64,000 bases of DNA from contig NZ_JAJTWT010000004.1 of the NCBI RefSeq assembly GCF_021353235.1, positions 62,001 through 126,000 on the forward strand, in the 5' to 3' direction. Of this stretch, positions 1 through 8,432 are shown piece after piece. Both the position numbers and the translations under genes were made by a program. Below the pieces are notes generated by a model that searched no databases, was not told the origin of the DNA, and worked only from the letters and a program-made list of their open reading frames with translations. How positions within the stretch are numbered: the first letter of the stretch is position 1; every line of letters starts with the position of its first letter. This stretch comes from Pelomonas caseinilytica. Its GTDB lineage: Bacteria; Pseudomonadota; Gammaproteobacteria; Burkholderiales; Burkholderiaceae_C.

Positions 1-3
1 GAA

Positions 4-30
4 ATAGAAAACCCACGGCGAGCCGTGGGT
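4..30 (-). terminator. Intrinsic terminator after tRNA-Thr
   Basis: On the minus strand an 8-bp perfect stem (ACCCACGG/CCGTGGGT, positions 11-30) with a 4-base loop is followed by a short T run (positions 7-10). It lies directly downstream of the tRNA gene and probably ends its transcript. Confidence 0.75.
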
Positions 31-38
31 TGGGGTGT

Positions 39-114
39 TGGTGCCGGCTATCGGATTCGAACTGATGACCTACCGCTTACAAGGCGGTTGCTCTACCAAC
101 TGAGCTAAGCCGGC
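39..114 (-). tRNA. tRNA-Thr(UGU)
   Basis: The minus strand folds into a standard cloverleaf. The acceptor stem is GCCGGCT/AGCCGGC, the anticodon stem-loop is ACCGC-CTTGTAA-GCGGT with anticodon TGT, and the T-arm carries TTCGAATC. The CCA end is encoded (positions 39-41) after an A discriminator. The anticodon UGU reads threonine ACN codons. The gene stands alone, 26 bp downstream of sspB on the same strand. Confidence 0.95.
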
Positions 115-126
115 TGAAGGCTGGCG

Positions 127-132
127 ATTCTA
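127..132 (-). promoter_or_regulatory. Possible -10 box for tRNA-Thr
   Basis: TAGAAT on the minus strand lies 12 bases before the 5' end of the tRNA. The same CTAGAAT sequence stands shortly before petA (4264-4269), tatA, argB (19001-19006) and tldD (55883-55888), which suggests a favoured -10 hexamer in this genome. No convincing -35 is visible here. Confidence 0.35.
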
Positions 133-140
133 GGCCGACC

Positions 141-653
141 TCACTTCACTCGCTTGAGAGTCGGGCGCGGGCCGGCGCCAGGGCCGTCGGGCGGCGGCGT
201 GTCGTCACCCTCGTCATCGCTGGTGTCGGTGGCCAGGCGCAGCCCGCTGCGGCGAGGCTCGGCCGGACCCGCGGCGGCCGGCACGGGCGGGTTGGCGCCT
301 TCGGCCAGGGGCTCGGGCGCCGGGAAGGCCATGCCCTGGCCGTTCTCGCGGGCGTAGATGGCCACGACGTGATCCACCGGCACGATGATCTCGCGGGCCA
401 CGCCGCCGAAGCGAGCCTTGAACTGGATGAAGTCGTTGCCGAGGTCCAGCCCGCTGGTCGCGTCGAAGCCGATGTTCAGCACGATCTCGTGGTTGGACAC
501 GTACTCCATCGGCACCTGCACCGAGCGGTCGACGTGGACCGCGATGTAGGGCGTGAAGCCGTTGTCCGTGCACCAGTCGTGCAGGGCACGGATCAGGTAG
601 GGGCGGGTGGACGTGCCGCCGCCGGAGCCGGTCGAAGCGGGCGTCTGGTCCAT
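141..653 (-). CDS. sspB: ClpXP specificity-enhancing factor SspB
   Basis: A 170-residue adaptor protein. SspB homologues bind ssrA-tagged peptides and deliver them to the ClpXP protease in the cytoplasm. The N-terminal ~115 residues carry the family pattern (RPYLIRALHDWC near the start, then VPMEYV and LNIGFDAT, then the FKARFGG strand). The C-terminal third is a low-complexity Pro/Asp/Gly linker ending in TLKRVK, as expected for the flexible ClpX-binding tail. I chose the ATG at 653 because it overlaps the sspA stop as TGATG, implying translational coupling. A longer reading frame upstream is the other strand-frame of sspA. Confidence 0.93.
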   Translation of the reverse strand: MDQTPASTGSGGGTSTRPYLIRALHDWCTDNGFTPYIAVHVDRSVQVPMEYVSNHEIVLNIGFDATSGLDLGNDFIQFKARFGGVAREIIVPVDHVVAIYARENGQGMAFPAPEPLAEGANPPVPAAAGPAEPRRSGLRLATDTSDDEGDDTPPPDGPGAGPRPTLKRVK

Positions 654-1270
654 CAGCGTCGCATGACCTTCTCGGAGGGCGTGAGCGCCTCGATGTAGGC
701 GGGGCGCGAGAAGATGCGCTCGGCGTACTTGAGCAGCGGCAGCGCGTTCTTGGACATGTCGATGCCGTAGTAGTCCAGGCGCCACAGCAGCGGGGCGATG
801 GCCACGTCGAGCATGGAGAAGTCGTCGCCCAGCATGTACTTGTTCTTCAGGAAGATGGGCGCGAGCTGGGTCAGGCGGTCGCGGATCTGCGAACGGGCCT
901 TCTCGAGCTGCTTGTCGGTCGCCTTGGCGGTGGCGCCTCGGCCCTCCAGGACGTTCACGTGGGCGAACAGCTCCTTCTCGAAGTTCAGCAGGAACAGGCG
1001 CACGCGGGCGCGGGCGACCGGGTCGCCGGGCATCAGCTGCGGGTGCGGGAAACGCTCGTCGATGTACTCGTTGATGATGTGCGATTCGTACAGGATGAGG
1101 TCGCGCTCGACGAGGATGGGCACCTCGTTGTACGGGTTCATCAGGGCGATGTCTTCAGGCTTCGCGAACAGGTCGACGTCGCGGATCTCGAAGTCCATGC
1201 CTTTCTCGAACAGCACGAAACGGCAGCGGTGCGAGTAGGGGTCGGTGGTGCCGGAGTAGAGGACCATCAT
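653..1270 (-). CDS. sspA: Stringent starvation protein A (glutathione S-transferase fold)
   Basis: A 205-residue GST-fold protein. SspA homologues associate with RNA polymerase and act in stress, starvation and virulence gene control rather than as transferases. The thioredoxin-like N-terminus reads MMVLYSGTTDPYSHRCRFVL with the conserved FEKGMDFEIRDVDL segment. An NEVPILVERDLILYES stretch and an all-alpha C-terminal half follow. Two adjacent ATGs (1270 and 1267) are possible starts, and a GGGAG ribosome site lies about 12 bases upstream. It is downstream of petC on the same strand and coupled to sspB, the usual betaproteobacterial order. Confidence 0.92.
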   Translation of the reverse strand: MMVLYSGTTDPYSHRCRFVLFEKGMDFEIRDVDLFAKPEDIALMNPYNEVPILVERDLILYESHIINEYIDERFPHPQLMPGDPVARARVRLFLLNFEKELFAHVNVLEGRGATAKATDKQLEKARSQIRDRLTQLAPIFLKNKYMLGDDFSMLDVAIAPLLWRLDYYGIDMSKNALPLLKYAERIFSRPAYIEALTPSEKVMRR

Positions 1271-1408
1271 GGCTTGGGCTCCCGAGGGGTCAATCAATCG
1301 AAACGCGCGGCGGGTGCCGCGCTGAAAAAGCAAACGCAGTGGGTGGCCGGTAGCGCGCCCCACTGCGTGGTTCGGCGCCGCCGTGAAGCGGCACCGGGAC
1401 TGGCAGGC

Positions 1409-2179
1409 TTACTTCACGTCCTTCCAGTACGCGGCGTTCAGGCGCCAGGCGAACACGGTCAGGAAGCCCAGGAAGATCAGCACGATGACGCCGAGCTGGA
1501 AGCGCTTGGCCTGCGCCGGCTCGCCCATCCACTGAAGATAGGCGACCAGGTCGGCCACCGCATCGTCGTATTGGCGCTCGGTCAGCTTGCCGGGGGTCAG
1601 CTGCTCGTAGCCGGCAAAGACGTGGACCTTCTTCTCGTGGTCGTGCGGGTCGGCCACTTCCTCGAACTTGGCGGCCCGCTGGCCCTGCAGCTCCCACAGC
1701 ACGTGCGGCATGGCGACGCTGGGGAAGAGCAGGTTGTTCCAGCCCGTGGCCTTGGTGTCGTCGCGGTAGAAGCTCCGCATATAGGTGTAGAGGTAGTCGG
1801 CGCCCGAGCCCTTGGCCCCGTCGGCCCGCGAGCGGGCGATGACGGAGAGGTCGGGCGGCTGGGCGCCGAACCAGGCCTTGGCTTCCTTGGGGTCGATGCT
1901 GACCTTCATGGTCTCACCGACCTTCTCGGCCGCGAACAGCAGGTTGTCCTTGATCTCGACTTCCGACAGGCCGATGTCGCGCATGCGGTTGTAGCGCATG
2001 TAGGCCGCCGAATGGCAGTTCAGGCAGTAGTTGACGAAGATCTTGGCGCCGTTTTGCAGCGCCGCCATGTCGGACATCTTTTCCTTGGGGAACTTGTCCC
2101 ACTCGACGCCGCCGGTATTGGCATGGGCGGCACCGGCCAGGCTCAGCGAAGCCAGGAGGATGGCGATCAGCTTTTTCAT
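1409..2179 (-). CDS. petC: Cytochrome c1 of the bc1 complex
   Basis: A 256-residue membrane-anchored c-type cytochrome that passes electrons from the Rieske protein to soluble cytochrome c in the periplasm. A signal peptide (about residues 1-20, ending AHA) precedes the haem-binding CLNCH motif (C52, C55, H56). A C-terminal transmembrane helix (FQLGVIVLIFLGFLTVFAW) ends in a short cytoplasmic tail. The ATG at 2179 starts directly at the signal peptide. It follows petB after a 20-bp gap in the petA-petB-petC operon. Confidence 0.95.
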   Translation of the reverse strand: MKKLIAILLASLSLAGAAHANTGGVEWDKFPKEKMSDMAALQNGAKIFVNYCLNCHSAAYMRYNRMRDIGLSEVEIKDNLLFAAEKVGETMKVSIDPKEAKAWFGAQPPDLSVIARSRADGAKGSGADYLYTYMRSFYRDDTKATGWNNLLFPSVAMPHVLWELQGQRAAKFEEVADPHDHEKKVHVFAGYEQLTPGKLTERQYDDAVADLVAYLQWMGEPAQAKRFQLGVIVLIFLGFLTVFAWRLNAAYWKDVK

Positions 2180-2199
2180 TGGTGTTCTTGCTCCGCGGC

Positions 2200-3606
2200 T
2201 CAGTGGGCGTGGAAGGTCACACGGTCGGGCACCGGCTTGGGCGTCCCGAGGCGGCTCCACCAGGGCATCAGCAGGAAGAAGCCGAAGTAGAAGAGCGTGC
2301 CGGCCTGTGCGACGAGGGTGCCGATCTCGCTGGGCGGCTGGATGCCGAGGTAGCCCAGGATCAGGAAGAACACGACGAACACGGCGTACAGGTACTTGTG
2401 CCAGTCGGGACGGTAGCGGATGGACTTGACCGGGCTGTGGTCCAGCCAGGGCAGGAAGAACAGGATGATGACCGCGCCGCCCATGACGACCACGCCCCAG
2501 AACTTGGCGTCGAAGACCTTGAGCAGGAAGATCAGCACCGCGGCGGCCACCAGCAGGGCCAGCTTGGCCGGGCCGCCGAACTTGCCCTTCAGGAAGCTCA
2601 CGACGGCCGCAATGCCGACGACGCCCACCAGCACGTTGACCATCACGTCGGTGGTGGCGCGCAGCATCGAGTAGAACGGCGTGAAGTACCAGACCGGCGC
2701 GATGTGCAGCGGGGTCTTCAGCGGGTCGGCCGGGATGAAGTTGTTGTACTCCAGGAAGTAGCCGCCGAGTTCGGGCGAGAAGAAGATGATGGCGGTGAAC
2801 ACCATCAGGAACAGGCAGACGCCGTAGATGTCGTGCACCGTGTAGAACGGGTGGAAGGGCACGCCGTCCAGCGGGCGGCCTTGCGCGTCCTTGGGGCCCT
2901 TCTTGATCTCGACGCCGTCGGGGTTGTTGGAGCCGACGTCGTGCAGGGCCAGCAGGTGGGCCACCACCAGGCCCAGCAGCACCAGCGGCACGGCGATGAC
3001 GTGGAAGCTGAAGAAGCGGTTCAGCGTGGCGTCGCCGACGACGTAGTCGCCGCGGATCATCAGGGCGAGGTCAGGACCGACGAAGGGCACCGCGGCGAAC
3101 AGGTTGACGATGACCTGGGCGCCCCAGTAGGACATCTGGCCCCAGGGCAGCAGGTAGCCCATGAAGGCCTCGGCCATCAGGCACAGGAAGATCGCGCAGC
3201 CGAAGATCCAGACCAGCTCGCGCGGCTTGCGGTAGCTGCCGTAGATGAGGCCGCGGAACATGTGCAGGTAGACGACCACGAAGAAGGCCGAGGCGCCCGT
3301 GCTGTGCATGTAGCGGATCAGCCAGCCCCAGGGCACGTCGCGCATGATGTACTCGACCGACGCGAAGGCCAGGGCCGCGTCGGGCTTGTAGTGCATCACC
3401 AGGAAGATGCCGGTGACGATCTGGATGACCAGCACCAGCAGGGCCAGCGAGCCGAAGATGTACCACCAGTTGAAGTTCTTGGGCGCGTAGTACTCCGACA
3501 TGTGGACCTTGTAGGCGTCGAACGCGGTAGGGAACCGGTTCTCCAGCCAAGTCATGGTCTTCACGCCCATCGAGGCGCCTGCGGGAGCTTCCTTGAATTC
3601 AGCCAT
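2200..3606 (-). CDS. petB: Cytochrome b of the bc1 complex
   Basis: A 468-residue polytopic inner-membrane subunit that binds two b haems and the quinol oxidation and reduction sites. Hallmarks include GYLLPWGQMSYWGA in the N-terminal half, haem-ligand histidines in RYMHSTGAS and FSFHVIAVP, and the PEWY-type loop replaced by PVWYFTPFYSMLRA. About nine hydrophobic helices are visible. The protein is longer than a mitochondrial-type subunit because of extra C-terminal helices, common in betaproteobacteria. The start MAEFKEAP at 3606 lies 20 bp after the petA stop; the open frame runs further upstream only as an antisense-like extension inside petA. Confidence 0.95.
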   Translation of the reverse strand: MAEFKEAPAGASMGVKTMTWLENRFPTAFDAYKVHMSEYYAPKNFNWWYIFGSLALLVLVIQIVTGIFLVMHYKPDAALAFASVEYIMRDVPWGWLIRYMHSTGASAFFVVVYLHMFRGLIYGSYRKPRELVWIFGCAIFLCLMAEAFMGYLLPWGQMSYWGAQVIVNLFAAVPFVGPDLALMIRGDYVVGDATLNRFFSFHVIAVPLVLLGLVVAHLLALHDVGSNNPDGVEIKKGPKDAQGRPLDGVPFHPFYTVHDIYGVCLFLMVFTAIIFFSPELGGYFLEYNNFIPADPLKTPLHIAPVWYFTPFYSMLRATTDVMVNVLVGVVGIAAVVSFLKGKFGGPAKLALLVAAAVLIFLLKVFDAKFWGVVVMGGAVIILFFLPWLDHSPVKSIRYRPDWHKYLYAVFVVFFLILGYLGIQPPSEIGTLVAQAGTLFYFGFFLLMPWWSRLGTPKPVPDRVTFHAH

Positions 3607-3626
3607 GTCTCGTCCCGTGTTCTTGT

Positions 3627-4223
3627 TTAGGCCTTCTTGCTCTCGCCGATCAGCACGCGGCTGTCGGAGAGGAACATGTACGGCGGCACCTCGAGGTTGT
3701 CCGGCGCGGGCTTGTTCTTGAAGACGCGGCCTGCCATGTCGAAGGTCGAACCGTGGCAGGGGCACAGGAAGCCGCCGTTCCAGTCGTCCGGCAGCGAGGG
3801 TTGGGGGCCGGCGACGAACTTGTCGCTCGGCGAGCAGCCCAGATGCGAGCAGATACCGACGACCACGAGGAACTCGTCCTTGATCGCGCGGGTTTCCTTG
3901 TTCACGCCCTCGGGCAGGGGGAAGGCCTTGCGTTCGGAATTCGGATCGGCCAACTGAGCATCGTTCTTCTTGAGGTTGGCCAGTTGCTCGGGCGTGCGGC
4001 GCACGATCCAGACCGGCTTGCCGCGCCATTCGACGGTCAGCTTCTCGCCCGGCTTGATGCCGCCGATGTCGACCTCGACCGGCGCACCGGCCGCCTTGGC
4101 GCGCTCGCTGGGCGCGAAGGTGCTCACGAAAGGCACCGCGGTCGCAACGCCACCAACGGCGCCTGCACAGCCGGTCGCAATCAACCAGGTGCGCTTGCCT
4201 TGGTCCACTTGCTGGTCACTCAT
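3627..4223 (-). CDS. petA: Ubiquinol-cytochrome c reductase iron-sulfur (Rieske) subunit
   Basis: A 198-residue Rieske protein, the 2Fe-2S subunit that takes the first electron from ubiquinol. Cluster ligands are in CSHLGC (C125, H127) and CPCHGS (C154, H157), with C130 and C156 as the expected disulfide. The N-terminal helix (about 12-33) anchors it, and GKRTWLIATG resembles a Tat-type anchor. The ribosome site GAGGA precedes the ATG at 4223. A TAGAAT hexamer at 4264-4269 may be the -10 of the pet operon promoter. It is first in the petABC-sspAB run and divergent from mscL. Confidence 0.95.
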   Translation of the reverse strand: MSDQQVDQGKRTWLIATGCAGAVGGVATAVPFVSTFAPSERAKAAGAPVEVDIGGIKPGEKLTVEWRGKPVWIVRRTPEQLANLKKNDAQLADPNSERKAFPLPEGVNKETRAIKDEFLVVVGICSHLGCSPSDKFVAGPQPSLPDDWNGGFLCPCHGSTFDMAGRVFKNKPAPDNLEVPPYMFLSDSRVLIGESKKA

Positions 4224-4398
4224 GAGGGTCCTCTAAAGAGACTTCTGGTAGGGGCAGCCCAGGATTCTAACGGACGCTTACCCCCTGCCTTGCTGACGCC
4301 TGCCGCGCGACCGCAGGTTTACCCCCCTTCAAGGCGTGCACACTAGCGGCCAATATCAGTTGACCCGCCTGTCCAACAACACCAACCCAGGAGTGCGC

Positions 4399-4821
4399 AT
4401 GAGTTTCTTTTCCGAGTTCAAGGAGTTCGCCGTCAAGGGCAACGTCATCGACCTGGCCGTCGGCGTGATCATCGGCGGCGCCTTCGGCAAGATCGTCGAT
4501 TCCCTCGTCGGGGACGTCATCATGCCGGTGATCAGCAAGATCTTCGGTGGCCTGGACTTCAGCAATTACTTCATCCCGCTGGCCGGCCAGACGGCCACCA
4601 CGCTGGCCGAGGCCAAGAAGGCCGGCGCCGTGCTGGCCTACGGCAGCTTCATCACCGTCTCGCTGAACTTCATCATCCTGGCCTTCGTCATCTTCCTGAT
4701 GATCAAGCAGATCAACCGCCTCAAGCGCGAACCCGAGGCGGCCGCCGCCCCGGCCGAGCCGCCCCCCACACCGGAAGACATCCAGTTGCTCCGGGAAATC
4801 CGCGACTCCCTCAAGCGCTGA
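4399..4821 (+). CDS. mscL: Large-conductance mechanosensitive channel
   Basis: A 140-residue inner-membrane channel subunit that opens as an osmotic safety valve. The N-terminus ([23 protein letters not shown]) is followed by the first helix and gate, with [19 protein letters not shown] periplasmic loop and a second helix around residues 90-105 follow, then a charged C-terminal bundle ending [14 protein letters not shown]. The ATG at 4399 has a GGAG ribosome site seven bases upstream. The in-frame extension to 4336 has no ribosome site. A strong terminator follows. Confidence 0.95.
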   Translation: MSFFSEFKEFAVKGNVIDLAVGVIIGGAFGKIVDSLVGDVIMPVISKIFGGLDFSNYFIPLAGQTATTLAEAKKAGAVLAYGSFITVSLNFIILAFVIFLMIKQINRLKREPEAAAAPAEPPPTPEDIQLLREIRDSLKR

Positions 4822-4841
4822 GCCCTTTTCCGGCCAACCCG

Positions 4842-4873
4842 CCCGGTAAGTAATGGTTACCGGGCTTTTTTTT
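4842..4873 (+). terminator. Intrinsic terminator of mscL
   Basis: A perfect 8-bp stem CCCGGTAA/TTACCGGG with a 7-base loop is followed by C and eight T residues. It begins 20 bases after the mscL stop. Confidence 0.93.
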
Positions 4874-4951
4874 GCCACGAAGTTGGCGAACTGCTGAAAA
4901 CCCTCCCCTGTTGCAGGCGCGATACTTTCGAAGCAGCTTGTGCCACTTTTG

Positions 4952-7378
4952 ATGAACGCGCCCGAGATCCGCCTGAACCCGCACCTCGAAGCCTCGCTGA
5001 CCCGCATCCGCCTGGCGGGAGAGCAGGCGGCGGAGCGCTGCGCGGAAGGCCTGGGCCTGTCCGCACTGTCGGCGGGCCAGATCAAGCGGCGCGATGCCCT
5101 ACTGGCGGCCCAGTTCGTGTTCCGGCAGCAGCAGGGCGTGTTCTCCCAGCGCTTCGTGCAGGGCCTGCGCCGCCACGTGGCCGCGGAGCAATCCGAGACC
5201 CGCCCGGCGAGCGCCCCGGCCGCCAAGAAGGACTGGGGCGAGCTCTCGCTGATGGACGACGACCAGGTCAACAACCTCGTCGCCGCGGACCGCATCGGCT
5301 TGGCCATCGGCCACCACAGCGAATGGGAGTTGCGCGAGGTCGAGTCCTACATCGCCGGCATCCAGGTCGGCGAGCGCAACCCGCTGCGGCCCGAGCTCAT
5401 CGGCCAGGCCTTGCTGGACGCCGTGCAGGCCATCACCGACGACCCGCTGACGCGCCAGACCCTTACCGACGAACTGACCCGCGCCCTCGCCCAGGAGATG
5501 CGCGCCTGCTATGCCGACATCGCCGAGCTGCTGCGCTCGCGCGGCCTGCGTCCGCAGGACCTGCGCGTGCGCGCCACGCCCGACGGCGGCTCGCGCCATG
5601 GCGGGCTGGGCGGCGGCAGCCAGCATGGCGAGTTCGACTCCAGCCACGGCGGCATGTCCACGCGCGGCGGCTATGGCGGTTCGGGCCACGGCGGCCTCGG
5701 AGCGCCCAGCGGGCGGGGCAGCGGCTTCGGTGGCGGCAGCGGCTACGGCGCTAGCGGCTATGGGGGCGGCGGCTTCGGCGGACGCTCCGGCGGTGGTGGC
5801 GGGATCGGCCGCGTCGACCCGCAGATGATGAACCTGCTGCGGCGCCTCGCCCACACGCCCGGCGCCTACGAGGCTGGCTACGACACCCAGGGCATGTCCG
5901 GCCGCATGGGGCTGGACACGCTCAGCGGTGAGCCCAGCGCCTGGGGCCAACTGCCGCTGCCGGCCAACCTCATCCACCTGCACCGCGACGAACTGCGCCA
6001 GGCGGCGACCGGCCGGCTGGACAACATGGTCATCGACGTGGTCGGCAGCCTGTTCGACCAGATCCTCTCCGATCCCAAGGTACCGCCCCAGATGGCGCGC
6101 CTGCTGGCCCGGCTGCAGCTGCCGGTGCTACGCGTGGCCCTGGGCGACGAGACCTTCTTCTCCTCGCGCCGCCATCCGGTGCGCCAGTTCGTCAACCGCA
6201 TGGCGTCGCTCGCCTGCGCCTTCGAGGACTTCGCCGAGGACCCCGGCCGGTCCTTCCTGGCCCATGTGCGCGAGCTGGTGCAGGACGTGGCCAGCGGCGA
6301 CTTCGACCGCATGGACGTCTACACGGCCAAGCTGGACGCCCTCGAAGCCTTCATCGCCGAGCAGACGCGCAACACCCTCAAGGCCGCGGGCGACGCCGCG
6401 GCCGTCGTCGAGCGCCGCGAGACCGACCTACGCCTGCAGCAGCGCTACGCCCTGCAGCTGCAGCAGGCGCTGGCCAAGGTGCCGATGCAGGAGTTCCTGC
6501 GCAACTTCCTGGCCCAGGTCTGGAGCCAGGCCATCGTGCTGGCCTCGCGCGAGGGCGCGCCCGAGCGGGCCCTGCGCCTGCGCCAGCTCGGCCGCAGCCT
6601 CGTCATGAGCGTGCAGCCCAAGGGCGGCACGGCGGCGCGCGCCGACTTCCTGCGCGAGCTGCCCAACCTGATGCGCACCCTCAACGAGGGCATGGACCTG
6701 ATCCGCTGGCCGGACGCCCCGCGCAAGGACTTCTTCAGCGCCCTGCTGCCGGCCCATGCCGAATCGCTCAAGGGCCAGGCGCCGAGCGCCCTCGACACCA
6801 ACCTGCTCATCAAGCAGCTCGACCAGATCTTCGGCGTGCCCCCGCCGGCCGAGGCCGACCTTGCCAAGCCCATGCCGGGCGACACCCAGCCGGCCGACCT
6901 CGACGCCAGCCAGCGCCTGACGCCGGCCGAGGCCAAGAGCCTGGGCCTGGTCGAGGACACCAACGTCGACTGGAGCGGCGAGCTCGACCTCGACCTCTCC
7001 GGCAACGATGCCGTGGCCGCCGCGGAACCGTTGCAGGCGGTGGACATCTCCATCGACGGCCTGCCGGCTGCCGAGAGCGCCCCGGAGCCGAGCAGCGGCG
7101 CCCTGCTGATGGACAACATGCAGCTGGGCTTCGCCTACCAGATGCACACCGGCGAGCAATGGCAGAAGGTGCGACTGGCCCACGTCAGCGCGGGCCGCAG
7201 CTTCTTCATCTTCACCCACGGCAACCGCCACCAGGAGACGGTGACGATGACGGCCCGCATGCTCAAGAAGCTCTGCGAGGCCGGGCGCATGCGCGCCTAC
7301 GAGCAGGCCTACCTGCTGGAGCGCGCGACCGCGCGGGCACGCGCCCAGCTCGCCGCGCTCGGCGGCACTCCCCGCTAA
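4952..7378 (+). CDS. DUF1631 family protein with glycine-rich insert
   Basis: An 808-residue protein of the DUF1631 family, which is large, cytosolic and of unknown function; some databases mislabel it thymidine phosphorylase. Residues about 1-205 and 290-800 are helical and charged. Between them (about 208-288) sits a low-complexity Gly/Ser/His stretch with repeated SGYG and GGFGG units. The C-terminal ~110 residues resemble the part conserved in this family (GFAYQMHTGEQWQKVRL). A GTG at 4940 would add four residues; neither start has a clear ribosome site. Its TAA overlaps the stop codon of the convergent pdxA-like gene by two bases. Confidence 0.75.
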   Translation: MNAPEIRLNPHLEASLTRIRLAGEQAAERCAEGLGLSALSAGQIKRRDALLAAQFVFRQQQGVFSQRFVQGLRRHVAAEQSETRPASAPAAKKDWGELSLMDDDQVNNLVAADRIGLAIGHHSEWELREVESYIAGIQVGERNPLRPELIGQALLDAVQAITDDPLTRQTLTDELTRALAQEMRACYADIAELLRSRGLRPQDLRVRATPDGGSRHGGLGGGSQHGEFDSSHGGMSTRGGYGGSGHGGLGAPSGRGSGFGGGSGYGASGYGGGGFGGRSGGGGGIGRVDPQMMNLLRRLAHTPGAYEAGYDTQGMSGRMGLDTLSGEPSAWGQLPLPANLIHLHRDELRQAATGRLDNMVIDVVGSLFDQILSDPKVPPQMARLLARLQLPVLRVALGDETFFSSRRHPVRQFVNRMASLACAFEDFAEDPGRSFLAHVRELVQDVASGDFDRMDVYTAKLDALEAFIAEQTRNTLKAAGDAAAVVERRETDLRLQQRYALQLQQALAKVPMQEFLRNFLAQVWSQAIVLASREGAPERALRLRQLGRSLVMSVQPKGGTAARADFLRELPNLMRTLNEGMDLIRWPDAPRKDFFSALLPAHAESLKGQAPSALDTNLLIKQLDQIFGVPPPAEADLAKPMPGDTQPADLDASQRLTPAEAKSLGLVEDTNVDWSGELDLDLSGNDAVAAAEPLQAVDISIDGLPAAESAPEPSSGALLMDNMQLGFAYQMHTGEQWQKVRLAHVSAGRSFFIFTHGNRHQETVTMTARMLKKLCEAGRMRAYEQAYLLERATARARAQLAALGGTPR

Positions 7379-8385
7379 GCCGCCACCGCCGAAAGCCGTC
7401 GAGCCATGGCCAGCGCCGCGCCCAGGCTGGCCGGGTCCGCCACGCCCTGGCCGGCGATGTCGAAGGCCGTGCCGTGGTCGGGGCTGGTGCGCACGAAGGG
7501 CAGGCCCAGCGTCACGTTGACGCCCTGCTCCACGCCCAGGTACTTGACCGGGATGAGGCCATGGTCGTGCGTCATCGCCACCACCACGTCGAACTCGCCG
7601 CGGCGCGCGCGCATGAAGACCGTGTCCGGCGCGTAGGGGCCGCTCGCGTCGATGCCGGCGGCACGGGCGTCGGCGATCGCCGGAGCGATGTGCTCGATCT
7701 CCTCGCGGCCGAAGAGCCCTCCCTCGCCGGCATGCGGATTCAGGCCCGCCACCGCGATGCGCGGCGCCGCGAGGCCCATGCGCTTCAAGGCGGTGTCGGT
7801 GATGCGCAGCGTCTCCAGCACCGCCGCGCGCGTCACCCGCTCGATGGCCTCGCGCAGCGAGCAGTGGATGGTGACCAGCACCGTGCGCAGCTCCTCGTTG
7901 GCCAGCATCATGCGCACCGGCGGGCCGCCGGCCAGCGCCTGCAGCATCTCGGTGTGGCCCGGGTAAGGCGAACCGGCCGCATGCAGGGCCTCCTTGTGGA
8001 TGGGCGCCGTGACCAGGGCCCGGCCGCGGCTGGCCAGGATTTCGGCGACGGCCGCCTCGATGCAGCGTGCCGCTGCGGCACCAGCACGCCGGTCCACTTG
8101 GCCGAGTGGGGCACTGGCCAGGTCGGCCGGCAGGCCGTCGGGCTGCCAGACGGGCAGGCAGCGAGGCGGCACGCGGCCGAGCTCCTGCGGCGTCTCCAGC
8201 ACCGCCACCGCAAGGCCGCCACCCGCCAGGGCCACCGCGCGGCGCATCACGCCCACGTCGCCGACGACGACGGCATCCCCCGGCGCCTGACGCGCCCATT
8301 GCATGGCAATGTTCTCGGGGCCGATGCCGCAGGCATCTCCCATCGTGACGAGCAGGGGCGGAGTCGGTACGTCGGGGCGGGCCAT
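7375..8385 (-). CDS. pdxA: PdxA-family 4-hydroxythreonine-4-phosphate dehydrogenase
   Basis: A 336-residue NAD-dependent, divalent-metal dehydrogenase of the PdxA family. PdxA oxidises 4-hydroxythreonine 4-phosphate in pyridoxal phosphate synthesis; paralogues act on D-threonate phosphate or aromatic cis-diols. Visible motifs are TMGDACGIGPE near the N-terminus, TAPIHKEAL and GHTEML in the middle, and GLNPHAGEGG, which carries a metal-ligand histidine. The ATG at 8385 is preceded by GGAAGA at good spacing; GTG/ATG codons six residues upstream are less likely. The GDACGIGPE variant (usually GDPAGIGPE) and the absence of pdx or ksgA neighbours leave the exact substrate open. Confidence 0.8.
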   Translation of the reverse strand: MARPDVPTPPLLVTMGDACGIGPENIAMQWARQAPGDAVVVGDVGVMRRAVALAGGGLAVAVLETPQELGRVPPRCLPVWQPDGLPADLASAPLGQVDRRAGAAAARCIEAAVAEILASRGRALVTAPIHKEALHAAGSPYPGHTEMLQALAGGPPVRMMLANEELRTVLVTIHCSLREAIERVTRAAVLETLRITDTALKRMGLAAPRIAVAGLNPHAGEGGLFGREEIEHIAPAIADARAAGIDASGPYAPDTVFMRARRGEFDVVVAMTHDHGLIPVKYLGVEQGVNVTLGLPFVRTSPDHGTAFDIAGQGVADPASLGAALAMARRLSAVAA

Positions 8386-8432
8386 GCGGCATTCTTCCAT
8401 CACGGGGCTGCATGGCTGGCAGACTGCCCGTC

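Noticed and set aside
39-114. tRNA-Thr as an attachment site for a genomic island
   Set aside because: No integrase, direct repeat of the tRNA 3' end or cargo genes lie beside it; the neighbours are core genes.
2179-3630. Long plus-strand open frame opposite petB and petC
   Set aside because: It is the antisense of conserved cytochrome genes, has Val/His/Asp-rich composition expected from reversed codons in high-GC DNA, and lacks a recognisable product.
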